From assembly GCF_003244875.1 (NCBI RefSeq), contig NZ_LXXZ01000087.1:1-64000 (forward strand): DNA of 64,000 bases, given 5' to 3'. The notes beneath the pieces are model-generated. The model did not search any database and was not told where the DNA came from. It worked only from the letters and a program-made list of their open reading frames with translations. This document shows positions 1 through 7,775 of this stretch, one piece after another. Origin of the DNA: Stenotrophomonas sepilia. Lineage in GTDB: Bacteria > Pseudomonadota > Gammaproteobacteria > Xanthomonadales > Xanthomonadaceae. A program made the translations under genes and the position numbers. Position 1 is the stretch's first letter. The number at the start of each line of letters is the position of its first letter.

Positions 1-1050
1 GTTCCGCCCACGACGCCCCCACCGGTCACGCCGCCCGCTCCCCCGGTGAGCGTGACGCCTCCGGCTCCGCCCACTTCACCGCCGGTCACGCCGCCGCCGA
101 TCAGCACCACGATGCCGTGCCGAGAGTGGAGCGAGAACCGAACGATCAACTGCCCAGTGGGCCAGGTGGGCCAGGTGTTCCAACACCGCCGTCACCACTG
201 CGGAACCGACCCGAGTGTTTACGAGGCGTGGGCTGGGTCCACGACGGCCGGCAGTTGGACCACGACCAGCAGCACCTGCACTCCGTGCCCTGCTCCCGAG
301 ACCCGCAACGTGGGATGCCCTGCAGGTCAGTTTGGCTCGATCGGCCAGCGGCGGACCTTCTCATGCACGGGCACCGGTTCGTGGGACGCTTGGACGCAAA
401 CCAACACCACCTGCGCGGCTTGCCCAGCACCTTTCCCACAAGCCGAAACCCAGTGGGTCGCCGCGAGTGCCGCTTGCCCGGCAGGCCAAAGTGGATCGCA
501 CACGTGGCAGGCCGAGCAGCGGCGGACCAGGATGGGGTCTTACAACTGCCCGGCCACCACGTGGTCGCTGCCCAGCCCGACGTTCACCACTTGGACAAAT
601 TGGGCGGAGACGGGGGTTCGTCGCAACGAGGCCAATACATGCACACCCAACGCACCACCCCCGACGTTTCCCGAATACACCGGGCGATCTTGGCATTCGT
701 GGGGAGACGGAGGGCACTACGGCTGGGCGATCTTCTGCAACGCTCCCCGGACCCTGGCCGAGCTTCAAGCCACCTCGTTGGCATGCACCTGGCAATACGA
801 AACGAACGACACCCCCACGTTTACGCCAGAGCCACCTGGCGTGACCCGCCCAACACCGGCTTTGGAAGCCTGTGTCTACGCGCTGCGCGCCAACTTAACT
901 CCGATGCCAGGTTACGGCTTCGTCAACCACCCAGGCACCGCGGTTTGGCCGGCGGCTTGCTCGTGCAGCGTCGTGGGTCCAGGCGCGCGGTTCTACTGGC
1001 AAGACCTGGGAGCGAGCGACTGGGTGGGCTTTGAATTCAAATGCCCCTGA
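1..1050 (+). CDS. C-terminal part of Cys-rich, Pro-linker surface protein (partial)
   Basis: The reading frame is open from the first base, so the true start lies outside the window. The visible N-terminal part is a Pro/Thr/Val-rich linker. It is followed by at least three degenerate repeats built around the motif CPxGQxG with nearby Arg, Trp and paired CxxCP cysteines (near residues 35-50, 85-105 and 140-165 from the window edge). The last ~130 residues form a different Trp- and Cys-containing domain ending in a terminal Cys-Pro. The many cysteines and the proline spacer suggest an exported protein, for example an adhesin or a pilus- or conjugation-associated surface protein. This is inference from composition; I do not recognise the family. 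The next gene is convergent on the minus strand. Confidence 0.6.
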   Translation, partial: VPPTTPPPVTPPAPPVSVTPPAPPTSPPVTPPPISTTMPCREWSENRTINCPVGQVGQVFQHRRHHCGTDPSVYEAWAGSTTAGSWTTTSSTCTPCPAPETRNVGCPAGQFGSIGQRRTFSCTGTGSWDAWTQTNTTCAACPAPFPQAETQWVAASAACPAGQSGSHTWQAEQRRTRMGSYNCPATTWSLPSPTFTTWTNWAETGVRRNEANTCTPNAPPPTFPEYTGRSWHSWGDGGHYGWAIFCNAPRTLAELQATSLACTWQYETNDTPTFTPEPPGVTRPTPALEACVYALRANLTPMPGYGFVNHPGTAVWPAACSCSVVGPGARFYWQDLGASDWVGFEFKCP

Positions 1051-1212
1051 CGGCAAAGAAGGCGGGGGGCATCCCTCACGTTCGAAGTGGCAAAGCTTCG
1101 GATCTCCAAAACCGACCGGAGGCAATGCCCTCGCACCAAGCGTGCTTTTCAGAAGGCAGGTGGCTTGGCCACCTGCGGCGGCTTCTGGGCTCTTCGCTGT
1201 TGTGCCTCGAAG

Positions 1213-1974
1213 TCAAACCCCAGCCAGGGTTTTCCACATCGCCTTGCCCTGGGCTTCGTGAACCGATGCGTATTGCTGTGGATCCCAGCTGGTCCCGGTC
1301 AGCAGCAGCCCCAGCTCTGCCACGATGGCCTGACAGCGATCGCCAAAAGCCAAGACCTCATTGAAGGTCAACCCAAGCGTGTTGATGTCAAACGCGCCAG
1401 GCTCCTCGTCCAGCTTGCGCATTTCCAGGTGGGCGTGGTGCTTGTCCCGTAGGGTCTTGATTTTCGCTGCCACGGGATCAGCCGAAAGGATCACCATTTC
1501 ATTGGAGACCTTTTCCCAGCCATTATCGAAGCGCGAGTAATTTTCGTCCCGATCGCTATGTCTGAACTTCTCCTGGAAAACAGCCGAGCTTTCGGGCGGC
1601 AGGTCACTGATCGGTTCGTCGTGGAAGTGATCGAACATGCGCCCGTAGCGCTCCCGGTAGTGCTCCTTGATGGCTGGATCTGCTTGCAGCTTTCTCCACA
1701 GGTTGGTCAGGCTACCCGACCTGAGATCGTTGTCCAGAAAAAGCCGTGACTGATCGCGCACCAGGTCTTGCCCAAGAAGCGGAGCCAAGTGGTTCCACGC
1801 ATTGGCGCCGGGGGTCTTATCCAATTTGGCTTTGAGCCCTGCCTGGATCGCGGGGTCTTGAATGAGTGGGGACAAAATGTGCCGGCGCTCGTCGAGGATG
1901 TGGCACTCCTGCGTGAGCACCCGAACGAATCCATCGATTTGGCGAATACGTTGTTCCAGTTCCTCAGGCTTCAT
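1213..1974 (-). CDS. HEPN/AbiU2-like protein
   Basis: A 253-residue, mainly helical, charged protein. Near residues 149-182 it has a W-E-K-V-S-N-E segment followed by R176-DKHHA-H182. This fits the Rx4-6H signature of HEPN ribonucleases and resembles the AbiU2-type HEPN domain found in abortive-infection contexts. The start ATG overlaps the stop codon of the upstream nuclease-like gene (ATGA), so the two are translationally coupled on the minus strand. The coupling suggests a two-component module in which this protein could be the RNA-cleaving partner. The family assignment rests on motif resemblance only; catalytic activity is inference. Confidence 0.55.
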   Translation of the reverse strand: MKPEELEQRIRQIDGFVRVLTQECHILDERRHILSPLIQDPAIQAGLKAKLDKTPGANAWNHLAPLLGQDLVRDQSRLFLDNDLRSGSLTNLWRKLQADPAIKEHYRERYGRMFDHFHDEPISDLPPESSAVFQEKFRHSDRDENYSRFDNGWEKVSNEMVILSADPVAAKIKTLRDKHHAHLEMRKLDEEPGAFDINTLGLTFNEVLAFGDRCQAIVAELGLLLTGTSWDPQQYASVHEAQGKAMWKTLAGV

Positions 1975-2888
1975 TCTTGCTCCGCCTCCAGCGGCACCTG
2001 CTGGAAACGCACCTGCAGCCGCTTGATGAGCGCACGGGTTTCCGCGTTCGGAGCGCGCGTGGACACCAGCACCGCCTCCCCGTTGGGCACGTGGCGGATG
2101 GCCTTCTGCTCGGCCCGGAGAACGGCGCGGTATTTCACCGCTTGATAGACGCCTCGCTGGAGTTCGTCCTCCGAGCACTTGCTGGTTTTAACTTCCACCG
2201 CCAGGCGATGTCTTCCGTTATCGAAATGCGCGTCCAGTCGGTCACCCGAGCTCAACAACTTCTCGTTGCTCCCCATGGGGAAGTACCCAAAGTCCACGAA
2301 CTCTTCGGGATGGCTGGCCACCCACGCCTTCAACGCTTTGTGCTCGTCGCTCTCTGGCCGCCCCCCCTCCTGGACTTTAGGAAGGGGAAGAGGCGCATCC
2401 GCTGCCACCTCTTCAACCGCCCCGGCGGACGGGGTCAGCATGGTGGCTCCCAGAGCGCGGGCGACCCGGTCCCAATTGGGATAGGTGAAAACGTCTTCCA
2501 TCGCCTCTCGCAAGTGCGCACGGCGCTCTTCCTCGGTGTCCAGCTTCTTCCCCGCGAAGTAAGCTGGCGAGATGGTGATCGCCCCCTCGCCAGGGTGTTT
2601 CGTGTTCTTGTTGACGACGATTGCGTGGAGGGGCGGGATGGGTTCCTTCCACTGCTCGCTGAGCCACTGCAGGGCCTGGGCCACTCCCCCGGCGACGGTG
2701 CCGTAGAGGTCTTTGCGGGGTTTGATCTCGTGTCCGAAGGTGTCGTGCAGCTCTTGGGCCAGGTCGCTGTAGGAATGAGCTTCACCCTCCTGCGCCCACC
2801 GGATGAGGATGGGCAGCGCGTCCGGGATAACCCGGCTCCGCCAGGGTGTGCGTGCAAACTCCACCTTCGACCAATCGAACTTTTCCAT
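1971..2888 (-). CDS. PD-(D/E)XK nuclease-like protein
   Basis: A 305-residue protein with two parts. Residues 1-150 look like a winged-helix or accessory domain (S-Y-S-D-L-A-Q-E-L near residue 40). Residues 180-300 contain D219 in a DRLDAHF context, then E232-V-K234 after a short strand, and Q249 in a QRGVYQAVKYRA helix. That order matches the PD-(D/E)XK nuclease core. The last 4 bases overlap the start of the HEPN-like gene. The start ATG at 2888 follows a GGAGG-like Shine-Dalgarno. The product probably acts on DNA; a defence role is suggested by the coupled HEPN gene but not proven. Confidence 0.55.
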   Translation of the reverse strand: MEKFDWSKVEFARTPWRSRVIPDALPILIRWAQEGEAHSYSDLAQELHDTFGHEIKPRKDLYGTVAGGVAQALQWLSEQWKEPIPPLHAIVVNKNTKHPGEGAITISPAYFAGKKLDTEEERRAHLREAMEDVFTYPNWDRVARALGATMLTPSAGAVEEVAADAPLPLPKVQEGGRPESDEHKALKAWVASHPEEFVDFGYFPMGSNEKLLSSGDRLDAHFDNGRHRLAVEVKTSKCSEDELQRGVYQAVKYRAVLRAEQKAIRHVPNGEAVLVSTRAPNAETRALIKRLQVRFQQVPLEAEQE

Positions 2889-2976
2889 CCTCTACTCCTC
2901 CCTTGTCGTCTCGCCATGGTAGCGGCGGGACCAGCACGGGAAAACGATGGGGGCCGATGTCCTGCCCCCTCCCTTC

Positions 2977-3417
2977 TCAATCCTCGTTGGGCAGCATGAT
3001 GGTGACCACCGGCTCCAGGGCGTCCCCGGGCCCACACAGTGCTTTCAAGGTGACAAGGCGATGGGTCGACCGCGTCAGGCCAGACCCGGCCTCCGGGTGG
3101 GCTTCGTTTGACAACCAGTCGCCGGCGTCGGACAGAGCCACGTGGAGCTGGTAGTGGATCTCCGAACCGTTGCCCTGATGCCGCTTGATGGCGACGTGGA
3201 GCATAAAAAGCACATCCCAGAGCCGGCCGTCCACCGACTGGCCGCGCACCTCCAGTCCCGCGGGCACTTCCACGTAGCGTGCCCACGCAGCGCGGGTGAT
3301 GGCCACGGGCAACTTGAAACCGGCTTCTTTGGCCACGTCGGACACGTCCACTAAGACGCCGTCCTCGATCGCCTGGGCGCGGGTGTAGGAATGGATGAGG
3401 TCGGAAGGCTCGAACAT
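2977..3417 (-). CDS. DUF6573-like ICE/plasmid backbone protein
   Basis: A 146-residue soluble protein starting with M-F-E-P-S-D-L-I-H-S-Y-T-R-A-Q-A. It contains the G-R-L-W-D-V-L-F-M-L-H-V-A-I stretch I associate with the DUF6573 family, which is common in conjugative elements. The ATG at 3417 is chosen because the family begins at this point; the longer open frame upstream has no matching features. No catalytic residues are evident and the function is unknown. It supports the reading that this stretch is mobile-element backbone. Confidence 0.6.
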   Translation of the reverse strand: MFEPSDLIHSYTRAQAIEDGVLVDVSDVAKEAGFKLPVAITRAAWARYVEVPAGLEVRGQSVDGRLWDVLFMLHVAIKRHQGNGSEIHYQLHVALSDAGDWLSNEAHPEAGSGLTRSTHRLVTLKALCGPGDALEPVVTIMLPNED

Positions 3418-3680
3418 GTTGTTTCCTCGCTTGGTGAGTAATGGCCCGGTCCAGGGCATCCGGTGCGGATGTCTTGGAATGGGAAACCCACCGCCCCACC
3501 GCTCGGCGCGGTCAAGGGAGGAAATGGAAGGGCTGGCGCGGCCCGCAGCGAAGCGAGGACACGGGCCCTGGAATGGCCCTTGACCGGAGAAGCCGGGCGT
3601 TGGGGCCGCGCGCAGCGCACAGGGCTTGAATGAGGTGCCGCGGGCGGCACACCGATTCGGCGTTGAACTTGGGAATACCG

Positions 3681-4154
3681 TCAGGCCTGGGCGCAGGCCA
3701 GAGGGACCCGGTCCATCCAGGTGCTCTGCCCTGCCGATGCTTGGGCGGTGAGCGGGCCAAGGCCCTGGACAAACGTCAGGCGTGCAAGCTCGACGTCGCT
3801 CTGGGGCCAGTAAGGACCATCCGGCGAGAACACGAAGTGGTCCCCTTGAAGGGCCCCACAGGTGGTGCAGTGATGGGCCAGGTAGGTTTGCCCTGACGTT
3901 CGAGTAGTGGCGAAACGAAGCCAGGGCGCGTGGCCCGCCACGAAAGCGACAGTGTCCTCGTCCAAACGCTCGATGTAGCGCAACACGGCACCCTCCCCCT
4001 GATCCACCAGACCCTCGTCGTCGTGCTCCTCGAGCGAGGGCACCCAGATCGCGGCGGTGGGGGTCGGGGCGTGGCAGAAATGGCACTCGGTGTGGCCGAG
4101 CAGCAGGCCGTAGGCCGGAGCCTGAAGGGTGGATGGAGGGGCAGCGTGGGTCAT
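3681..4154 (-). CDS. Hypothetical protein with two CxxC pairs
   Basis: A 157-residue acidic protein. It has an early CHFC pair near residue 28 and a later CTTC pair near residue 118, which could together bind one zinc ion. Between them is an acidic segment (E-E-H-D-D-E-G) and a short hydrophobic core. The ATG at 4154 gives the first CxxC close to the N-terminus. No family recognised. It lies in the minus-strand backbone between the DUF6573-like gene and further small orphan genes. Confidence 0.5.
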   Translation of the reverse strand: MTHAAPPSTLQAPAYGLLLGHTECHFCHAPTPTAAIWVPSLEEHDDEGLVDQGEGAVLRYIERLDEDTVAFVAGHAPWLRFATTRTSGQTYLAHHCTTCGALQGDHFVFSPDGPYWPQSDVELARLTFVQGLGPLTAQASAGQSTWMDRVPLACAQA

Positions 4155-4179
4155 GGAGCCATTTTGCCCTGCCTGGGTG

Positions 4180-4434
4180 TCAGCCGGTGAGACGAGCCTG
4201 CGCTGAATCATGGGTGTTTCGGAGCGTGCCCCGCTGTGAACCCAGCCACGCCATTTGCTTGTATTCGTCTTTGCTGAGCAACTTGGACACTCCCAGCCAC
4301 TGCACCAGGTGGTAGTGCGCAATCGTTCGTGGGTAGCGCTGAATCCCCTCGTGCAACAGTTTTGGCAGGTAACACACAGAACCATCGCGGCGCTCGTATG
4401 CGTAATAGCGGTGGCGGGCGGCACGCGTGGTCAT
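4180..4434 (-). CDS. Small hypothetical protein
   Basis: An 84-residue basic protein starting M-T-T-R-A-A-R-H-R-Y-Y-A-Y-E-R-R. An upstream in-frame ATG at 4482 exists, but the 4434 start follows a GAGGGAAA-like ribosome site 10 bases after the stop of a tiny upstream ORF. Its interior is Tyr- and His-rich. No domain recognised. It probably forms an operon with the 35-residue ORF that starts at 4552, driven by the repeat cassette at 4602-4789. Confidence 0.4.
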   Translation of the reverse strand: MTTRAARHRYYAYERRDGSVCYLPKLLHEGIQRYPRTIAHYHLVQWLGVSKLLSKDEYKQMAWLGSQRGTLRNTHDSAQARLTG

Positions 4435-4444
4435 GGCGTTTCCC

Positions 4445-4552
4445 TCAGTGCGCCCAAAGGGCACGATCGATGCAGCGTTCAAGGCGCTGGGCCAACCTAA
4501 CGCTGAAAGGAAGGGCGATGGGGGCAGCGATGGCGAGAAGAGAAAGGGTCAT
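4445..4552 (-). CDS. Tiny hydrophobic ORF (35 aa) behind repeat cassette
   Basis: An ATG at 4552 opens a 35-codon frame. It begins M-T-L-S-L-L-A-I-A-A-P-I-A-L-P-F, one short membrane-spanning or signal-like segment, followed by an Arg/Glu/Cys-containing tail. Its start lies 69 bases downstream of the TTTGTCCAC palindrome of the cassette copy, the same spacing (67-72) as in the three other full cassette copies. That is the main reason to believe the start is used. It ends 10 bases before the next gene. Whether it is a functional peptide or a leader is unknown. Confidence 0.35.
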   Translation of the reverse strand: MTLSLLAIAAPIALPFSVRLAQRLERCIDRALWAH

Positions 4553-4601
4553 GTCGGCGGTTCCAGTCGGTGGGTAGAGCGTTGCGTTCTTCCTGATCCC
4601 A

Positions 4602-4789
4602 ACGTAGACCGCCCTGGAAATTTGTCCACGGTTGTAGTGGACAGAATCTTGACAAAAAGTAAAAACTGCGGAGCTAAGGCCGCAGTTATTCCTAACATCC
4701 CTTCTCGCGCCGAAGGCGTCACCTGCTCTTTTCCACCGCTGCTTCTACAGATGCCGGCGCGCAGCGACCGGTGGCGGCGTTGGGCCGTT
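4602..4789 (-). repeat. Regulatory repeat cassette, copy 1
   Basis: This is one of four ~190-bp dispersed intergenic copies. Read on the minus strand it has a GCCGG/CCGGC hairpin, a GACGCCTTCGGCGC hairpin, an inverted repeat CTGCGG...CCGCAG with T-tracts, then the TTTTGTCA word (TTTAGTCA in other copies) and a TTTGTCCAC palindrome at 4621-4645. In this copy one palindrome arm is altered (GTGGACAG), TTGACT is TTGACA on the plus strand, and the T-tract on one side is interrupted. It lies between the ankyrin-like gene and the tiny ORF. Confidence 0.85.
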
Positions 4790-4793
4790 GGCT

Positions 4794-5282
4794 CTACAGC
4801 CTTGCCCGCTTTGCACTGACACTTCCCCGGGCTGCCCATGCATGCTGCAGGTGGACAGCACGTTGTTCGGCTTCCACCGTGGCCACCACGTGCGGCATCG
4901 CCGCCTTCAGCGATGGCGTGTTCCAGAACGGGCTGCCCCGGTGAGGGTTGCCGCCCAGCCGCAACAGCAGCAACGCCGTCTGTTCAAGTCGGCTGCGCTC
5001 GTCGGCGTCGTCGCTCAGCTGGTAGTCCGCCGCCAGCTTTTCCAGCGGGCGCTCGCACCAGTGGTTCCTCTCTTGAGGGTGCGCACCAGCTTGCAGGAGG
5101 GCTTCGACGATGCGGGGCCAGGCAAGTGCGGAATGGAGCGCGGGACCTTCGTTGAGGCGCCACGCGTTGGGGTTGGCGCCCTGCCGCAGGGCCTGTAGAG
5201 CGCCGAAAAGGCTTCCCTCGACGCACGCGTGAATCAGCTCAGCGCTCGGACTTCCTGGCGGTGGTGGGTGGCGGTCAGCCAT
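4794..5282 (-). CDS. Ankyrin-repeat-like protein
   Basis: A 162-residue protein with weak ankyrin repeats. Visible hallmarks are A-L-R-Q-G-A-N-P-N-A near residue 33, a P-A-L-H-S-A-L turn, and L-L-Q-A-G-A-H-P near residue 65. The C-terminus is the basic tail S-A-K-R-A-R-L, similar to the ends of several other proteins here. The start overlaps the end of the upstream gene by 8 bases. Ankyrin repeats mediate protein binding; the partner is unknown. Confidence 0.5.
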   Translation of the reverse strand: MADRHPPPPGSPSAELIHACVEGSLFGALQALRQGANPNAWRLNEGPALHSALAWPRIVEALLQAGAHPQERNHWCERPLEKLAADYQLSDDADERSRLEQTALLLLRLGGNPHRGSPFWNTPSLKAAMPHVVATVEAEQRAVHLQHAWAARGSVSAKRARL

Positions 5283-5634
5283 GGCGGCTGCCCCGAACCT
5301 GGTTCCGAATGAGATGTCCTTGGACGTAGTCTCGGATGATCTGGCGCACCGCTTCTGCGGTGGAAATCCCAGCGTTCACCGCGCCCTGCTCCACCGCCTC
5401 CAAGACGCTGCGCTGCAGCGGAAGGTAGGCCAGCCGCACGTCCCGTTCCCCACCCAGCCGACGCTTGCTCAGTGGGTAAGGTTTGGCGGCATACATGGCG
5501 AGCACTTGGCGCACGGCTTCGTTTCGCGTGACCTGCACGCGCGCGGCGGCCGCCTGCAAGCGCTCCAGATCACGGGAGTAGCCCCGGGAGGACGGAAGGG
5601 TGGCCAAGTCTGGGGAACGGACGGGTTTAAGCAC
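5275..5634 (-). CDS. Putative ribbon-helix-helix-like small protein
   Basis: A 119-residue basic protein. It has two similar segments of the type T-R-N-E-A-V-R-Q-V-L and S-T-A-E-A-V-R-Q-I-I. These look like the second helix of ribbon-helix-helix DNA-binding folds, so the protein may be a tandem RHH. It overlaps the downstream ankyrin-like gene and may be co-transcribed with it. No operator assigned. Confidence 0.45.
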   Translation of the reverse strand: MLKPVRSPDLATLPSSRGYSRDLERLQAAAARVQVTRNEAVRQVLAMYAAKPYPLSKRRLGGERDVRLAYLPLQRSVLEAVEQGAVNAGISTAEAVRQIIRDYVQGHLIRNQVRGSRHG

Positions 5635-5655
5635 TTCTCTTTCCTTGGACGGCGG

Positions 5656-6159
5656 TCACAGACGCACGCGCTGACGGGGAGGTTCCAGGGCCGCCGCCGG
5701 AGCTGGCGCTTGGCTCTGGGCCTCTTGGCGCGGGTTCCACACTTCCCCACCGATGATCATGCTCGGGCCACCTGTAGCAGGAAGGACCTGCGAAAGCCTG
5801 GCTTGCTTCGCTGCGGCGTTGAGCGCACGCGCGGTGTCCTCCTGCATGCTTTTGGCTTCGTAGATCACCGGCCCCTTCAAGTGGCCCTGCGCTTCGTCCA
5901 CAAGGGCGGCAAGGGTTCGACCGAACTTTGACTTTGGCCCTTGGTTGCGAGCATCGACGTCCCAACGCTCGATCACTTCGAACGCCTTCTCGTGACGGTG
6001 GCCAGACTTGTTGAGCTCGCCAAGCGCCGCTTCAGCGTCTTGCACGTTGAAGCGAATGGCGGAGAGCTTCACCGGGTGCGCGTAACCACCACCACTCGAT
6101 GCCGATTGCGTGATGGCGACCGCTTGGTTTCCGTCGCTGACGAGGTGATGAATTTTCAT
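5656..6159 (-). CDS. Hypothetical backbone protein with RVRL tail
   Basis: A 167-residue protein starting M-K-I-H-H-L-V-S-D-G. An open frame continues upstream to 6480 but runs through the repeat cassette. The ATG at 6159 is preferred because it lies 72 bases from the cassette palindrome and follows an AAGGAAA-like ribosome site. The central region is mixed alpha/beta in character, with I-E-R-W-D-V-D-A near residue 65. The C-terminus is Pro/Ala-rich and ends P-R-Q-R-V-R-L. No family recognised. Confidence 0.5.
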   Translation of the reverse strand: MKIHHLVSDGNQAVAITQSASSGGGYAHPVKLSAIRFNVQDAEAALGELNKSGHRHEKAFEVIERWDVDARNQGPKSKFGRTLAALVDEAQGHLKGPVIYEAKSMQEDTARALNAAAKQARLSQVLPATGGPSMIIGGEVWNPRQEAQSQAPAPAAALEPPRQRVRL

Positions 6160-6206
6160 GTCGATTTCCTTGGTGGTTTTCGGAAGGCGCGATTGCCCAT
6201 CCACAA

Positions 6207-6402
6207 ATTCAAGGTAGATCGCACTGGAGTTTTGTCCACGACTGTAGCGGACAAAATCTTGACTAAAAGCAAAAACTGCGACACTGAGGCCGCACTTTTT
6301 CCTAACATCACTTCTCGCGCCGAAGGCGTCACCTGCTCCTTTCCCACCCCCGCTTTTACAGAAGCCGGCGCGAAGCGACCGGCAGTGGCTCTGGGCTTTG
6401 TT
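6207..6402 (-). repeat. Regulatory repeat cassette, copy 2
   Basis: Same element as copy 1. The palindrome TTTGTCCAC...(G)CGGACAAA is at 6231-6256 and TTGACTAAAAGC (plus strand) at 6259. The CTGCG/CGCA hairpin follows and the CGCCGAAGGCG hairpin lies near 6320. It is followed at 6409-6434 by an intrinsic terminator for the next minus-strand gene. The unit order gene, terminator, cassette, gene is therefore clear here. Confidence 0.85.
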
Positions 6403-6408
6403 TTTTTC

Positions 6409-6434
6409 AAAAAAAAAGCCCCCTGGCGGGGGCC
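6409..6434 (-). terminator. Intrinsic terminator after the 6882-6484 gene
   Basis: On the minus strand a GC stem GGCCCCC/GGGGGC is followed by a run of nine T. It lies ~50 bases beyond the stop codon of the gene ending at 6484. The flanking sequence AAAGGACAT is shared with the terminator at 11758-11782. Confidence 0.85.
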
Positions 6435-6483
6435 TTAAAGGACATTGGTTGTTCTTACGCGAGTATTCTTTTGTCAGCACGTC

Positions 6484-6882
6484 TCACTCCGCGCACTCCA
6501 CGTCGATCCATTCTTCATCGAACCATTCGTTCAGCGTCGCCAGGTCTTTGACCTTGCAATTGGTGCCGTAATCCGACCCTTCGATGTCGAGCCCCACTTC
6601 ATAGAGGAGCTCCCCGTCCTCTTGACGCTGCACATTGACAGAGACGGTTTGCTCAGCCAGCAGCTCGTCGTCTTCGCGTCCCAGCTCTGCCCAATTGCGG
6701 TTCAGCAGGAAAGCCAGCAATGCGTCTTCAGCGGAAGACTGGAACGCGGGATAGCCCGCCGCGCCGGTCGAATAGGTATACCCAGACAACTGGTCAAACA
6801 AAGTGCTGGCAGCGGCATGCGCAGCTTCGTGAGCTTCCTTGACGGTGATGGTGTCGTTTGTGATGAGCATCGTGTGGTTCAT
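6484..6882 (-). CDS. Acidic hypothetical protein
   Basis: A 132-residue strongly acidic protein. The N-terminal half is Ala/His-rich and helical (K-E-A-H-E-A-A-H-A-A-A). The C-terminal half is Asp/Glu-rich and ends in V-E-C-A-E. The start lies 69 bases from the palindrome of cassette copy 3 and the gene is followed by a strong terminator, so it is a single-gene unit. The acidic, Asp-rich character would fit a DNA-mimic or antirestriction-type protein, but no motif proves this. Confidence 0.5.
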   Translation of the reverse strand: MNHTMLITNDTITVKEAHEAAHAAASTLFDQLSGYTYSTGAAGYPAFQSSAEDALLAFLLNRNWAELGREDDELLAEQTVSVNVQRQEDGELLYEVGLDIEGSDYGTNCKVKDLATLNEWFDEEWIDVECAE

Positions 6883-6929
6883 GGCGAGATCCTTGTTTGT
6901 CGGTTGGCACTATTGCCTTCCCATGTATC

Positions 6930-7128
6930 CAAGGTAGATCGCCCTGAAAATTTGTCCACGGTTCTGGTGGACAAAATATTGACTAAAATCAAAAACTGCG
7001 GAGCTAAGGCCGCAGCTTTTCCTAACATCACTTATCGCGCCGAAGGCGTCATCCGCTCTTTTCCTACCCCCGCTTTTACAGAAGCCGGCGCGAAGCGACC
7101 GGTGGCGGCACTGAGCTTTTCTTGGCAC
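6930..7128 (-). repeat. Regulatory repeat cassette, copy 3 (interrupted by transposon)
   Basis: The palindrome TTTGTCCAC/GTGGACAAA is perfect at 6951-6976. The inverted repeat with arms AACTGCGG/CCGCAG follows at about 6990-7018. The cassette runs into an A-tract at 7129, where the mercury transposon is inserted. The missing distal part (A-tract plus GC stem plus AAAGGACAT) is found on the other side of the transposon at 11758-11795. Confidence 0.85.
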
Positions 7129-7136
7129 AAAAAAAG
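7129..7136. repeat. 8-bp target-site duplication, left
   Basis: AAAAAAAG lies directly outside the left inverted repeat of the transposon and is identical to the 8 bases directly outside the right end (11758-11765). An 8-bp duplication is the size usual for ISL3-family elements. Confidence 0.85.
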
Positions 7137-7159
7137 GGGTATCCGGATTTTAGTGTGGG
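7137..7159 (+). repeat. Transposon left inverted repeat
   Basis: It begins GGGTATCCGGA and ends GTGTGGG. It is the inverse of 11735-11757 with 20 of 23 positions matching. It marks the merR-proximal end. Confidence 0.9.
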
Positions 7160-7362
7160 AAGACCGCACTAGCCCTTCTTGTCTGACAGCTCTCGTTCGG
7201 TAGGTTTCTGGTATCGCAAGGCTTACGCGCTTTTAGCCTTCAGTGTGGGCTTTGTCTGGCGCATGTCGGTGCAAGGAAACAATCAGTGGCAGGTCACCTT
7301 GCCCCCGGCTCGAACTGGGGTTTGAGGCGCAGTGGAACGGAAAACCGGGTTAAGCCACGCGC

Positions 7363-7770
7363 CTAGCTCCCGTGCAGAGAATCGATCAGCGGGCACGACA
7401 CAGTGCCTCGCTGCGCATGGCACTCGTTGACCAACCGTGACAGCACCGCTTCGATTCGCGTCAGGTCCGCCATCTTGGTGCGCACGTCGGTGAGCTGGAG
7501 CGCAGCCAGCTCGGCGGCTTCGCTGCAGTGAGTGCCGTCCTCAAGCTGTAGGAGTTGGCCGACTTCGTCCAGGTTGAACCCCAGCCGCTGGGCGGATTTC
7601 ACGAAACGCACCCGCGCCACGTCCGCCGATCCGTAGCGGCGAATACTGCCGACGGGCCGACCTGGTTCTGGCAATAACCCCTTGCGCTGATAGAACCGGA
7701 TGGTCTCCACGTTGACCCCAGCGGCCTTGGCGAAAGCCCCGATGGTCAGTGTTTGCGGATCGTTCACCAT
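7363..7770 (-). CDS. merR: Mercuric resistance regulator MerR
   Basis: A 135-residue MerR-type activator/repressor that responds to Hg(II). The N-terminal winged helix-turn-helix includes [12 protein letters not shown]. The long dimerisation helix follows. The three mercury-binding cysteines are present: one in T-H-C-S-E, one in N-E-C-H-A and one in V-S-C-P-L. Length and order match the Tn501/Tn21 family. It is divergent from merT across a 74-bp regulatory region with the classic 19-bp-spaced promoter. MerR represses its own and the mer promoter without Hg and distorts the promoter to activate it with Hg. Confidence 0.95.
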   Translation of the reverse strand: MVNDPQTLTIGAFAKAAGVNVETIRFYQRKGLLPEPGRPVGSIRRYGSADVARVRFVKSAQRLGFNLDEVGQLLQLEDGTHCSEAAELAALQLTDVRTKMADLTRIEAVLSRLVNECHAQRGTVSCPLIDSLHGS

Positions 7771-7775
7771 CGCGC

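Noticed and set aside
5656..6480. Longer version of the gene starting at 6480
   Set aside because: The extra 5' part lies in the repeat cassette and terminator. ATG 6159 matches the fixed spacing rule.
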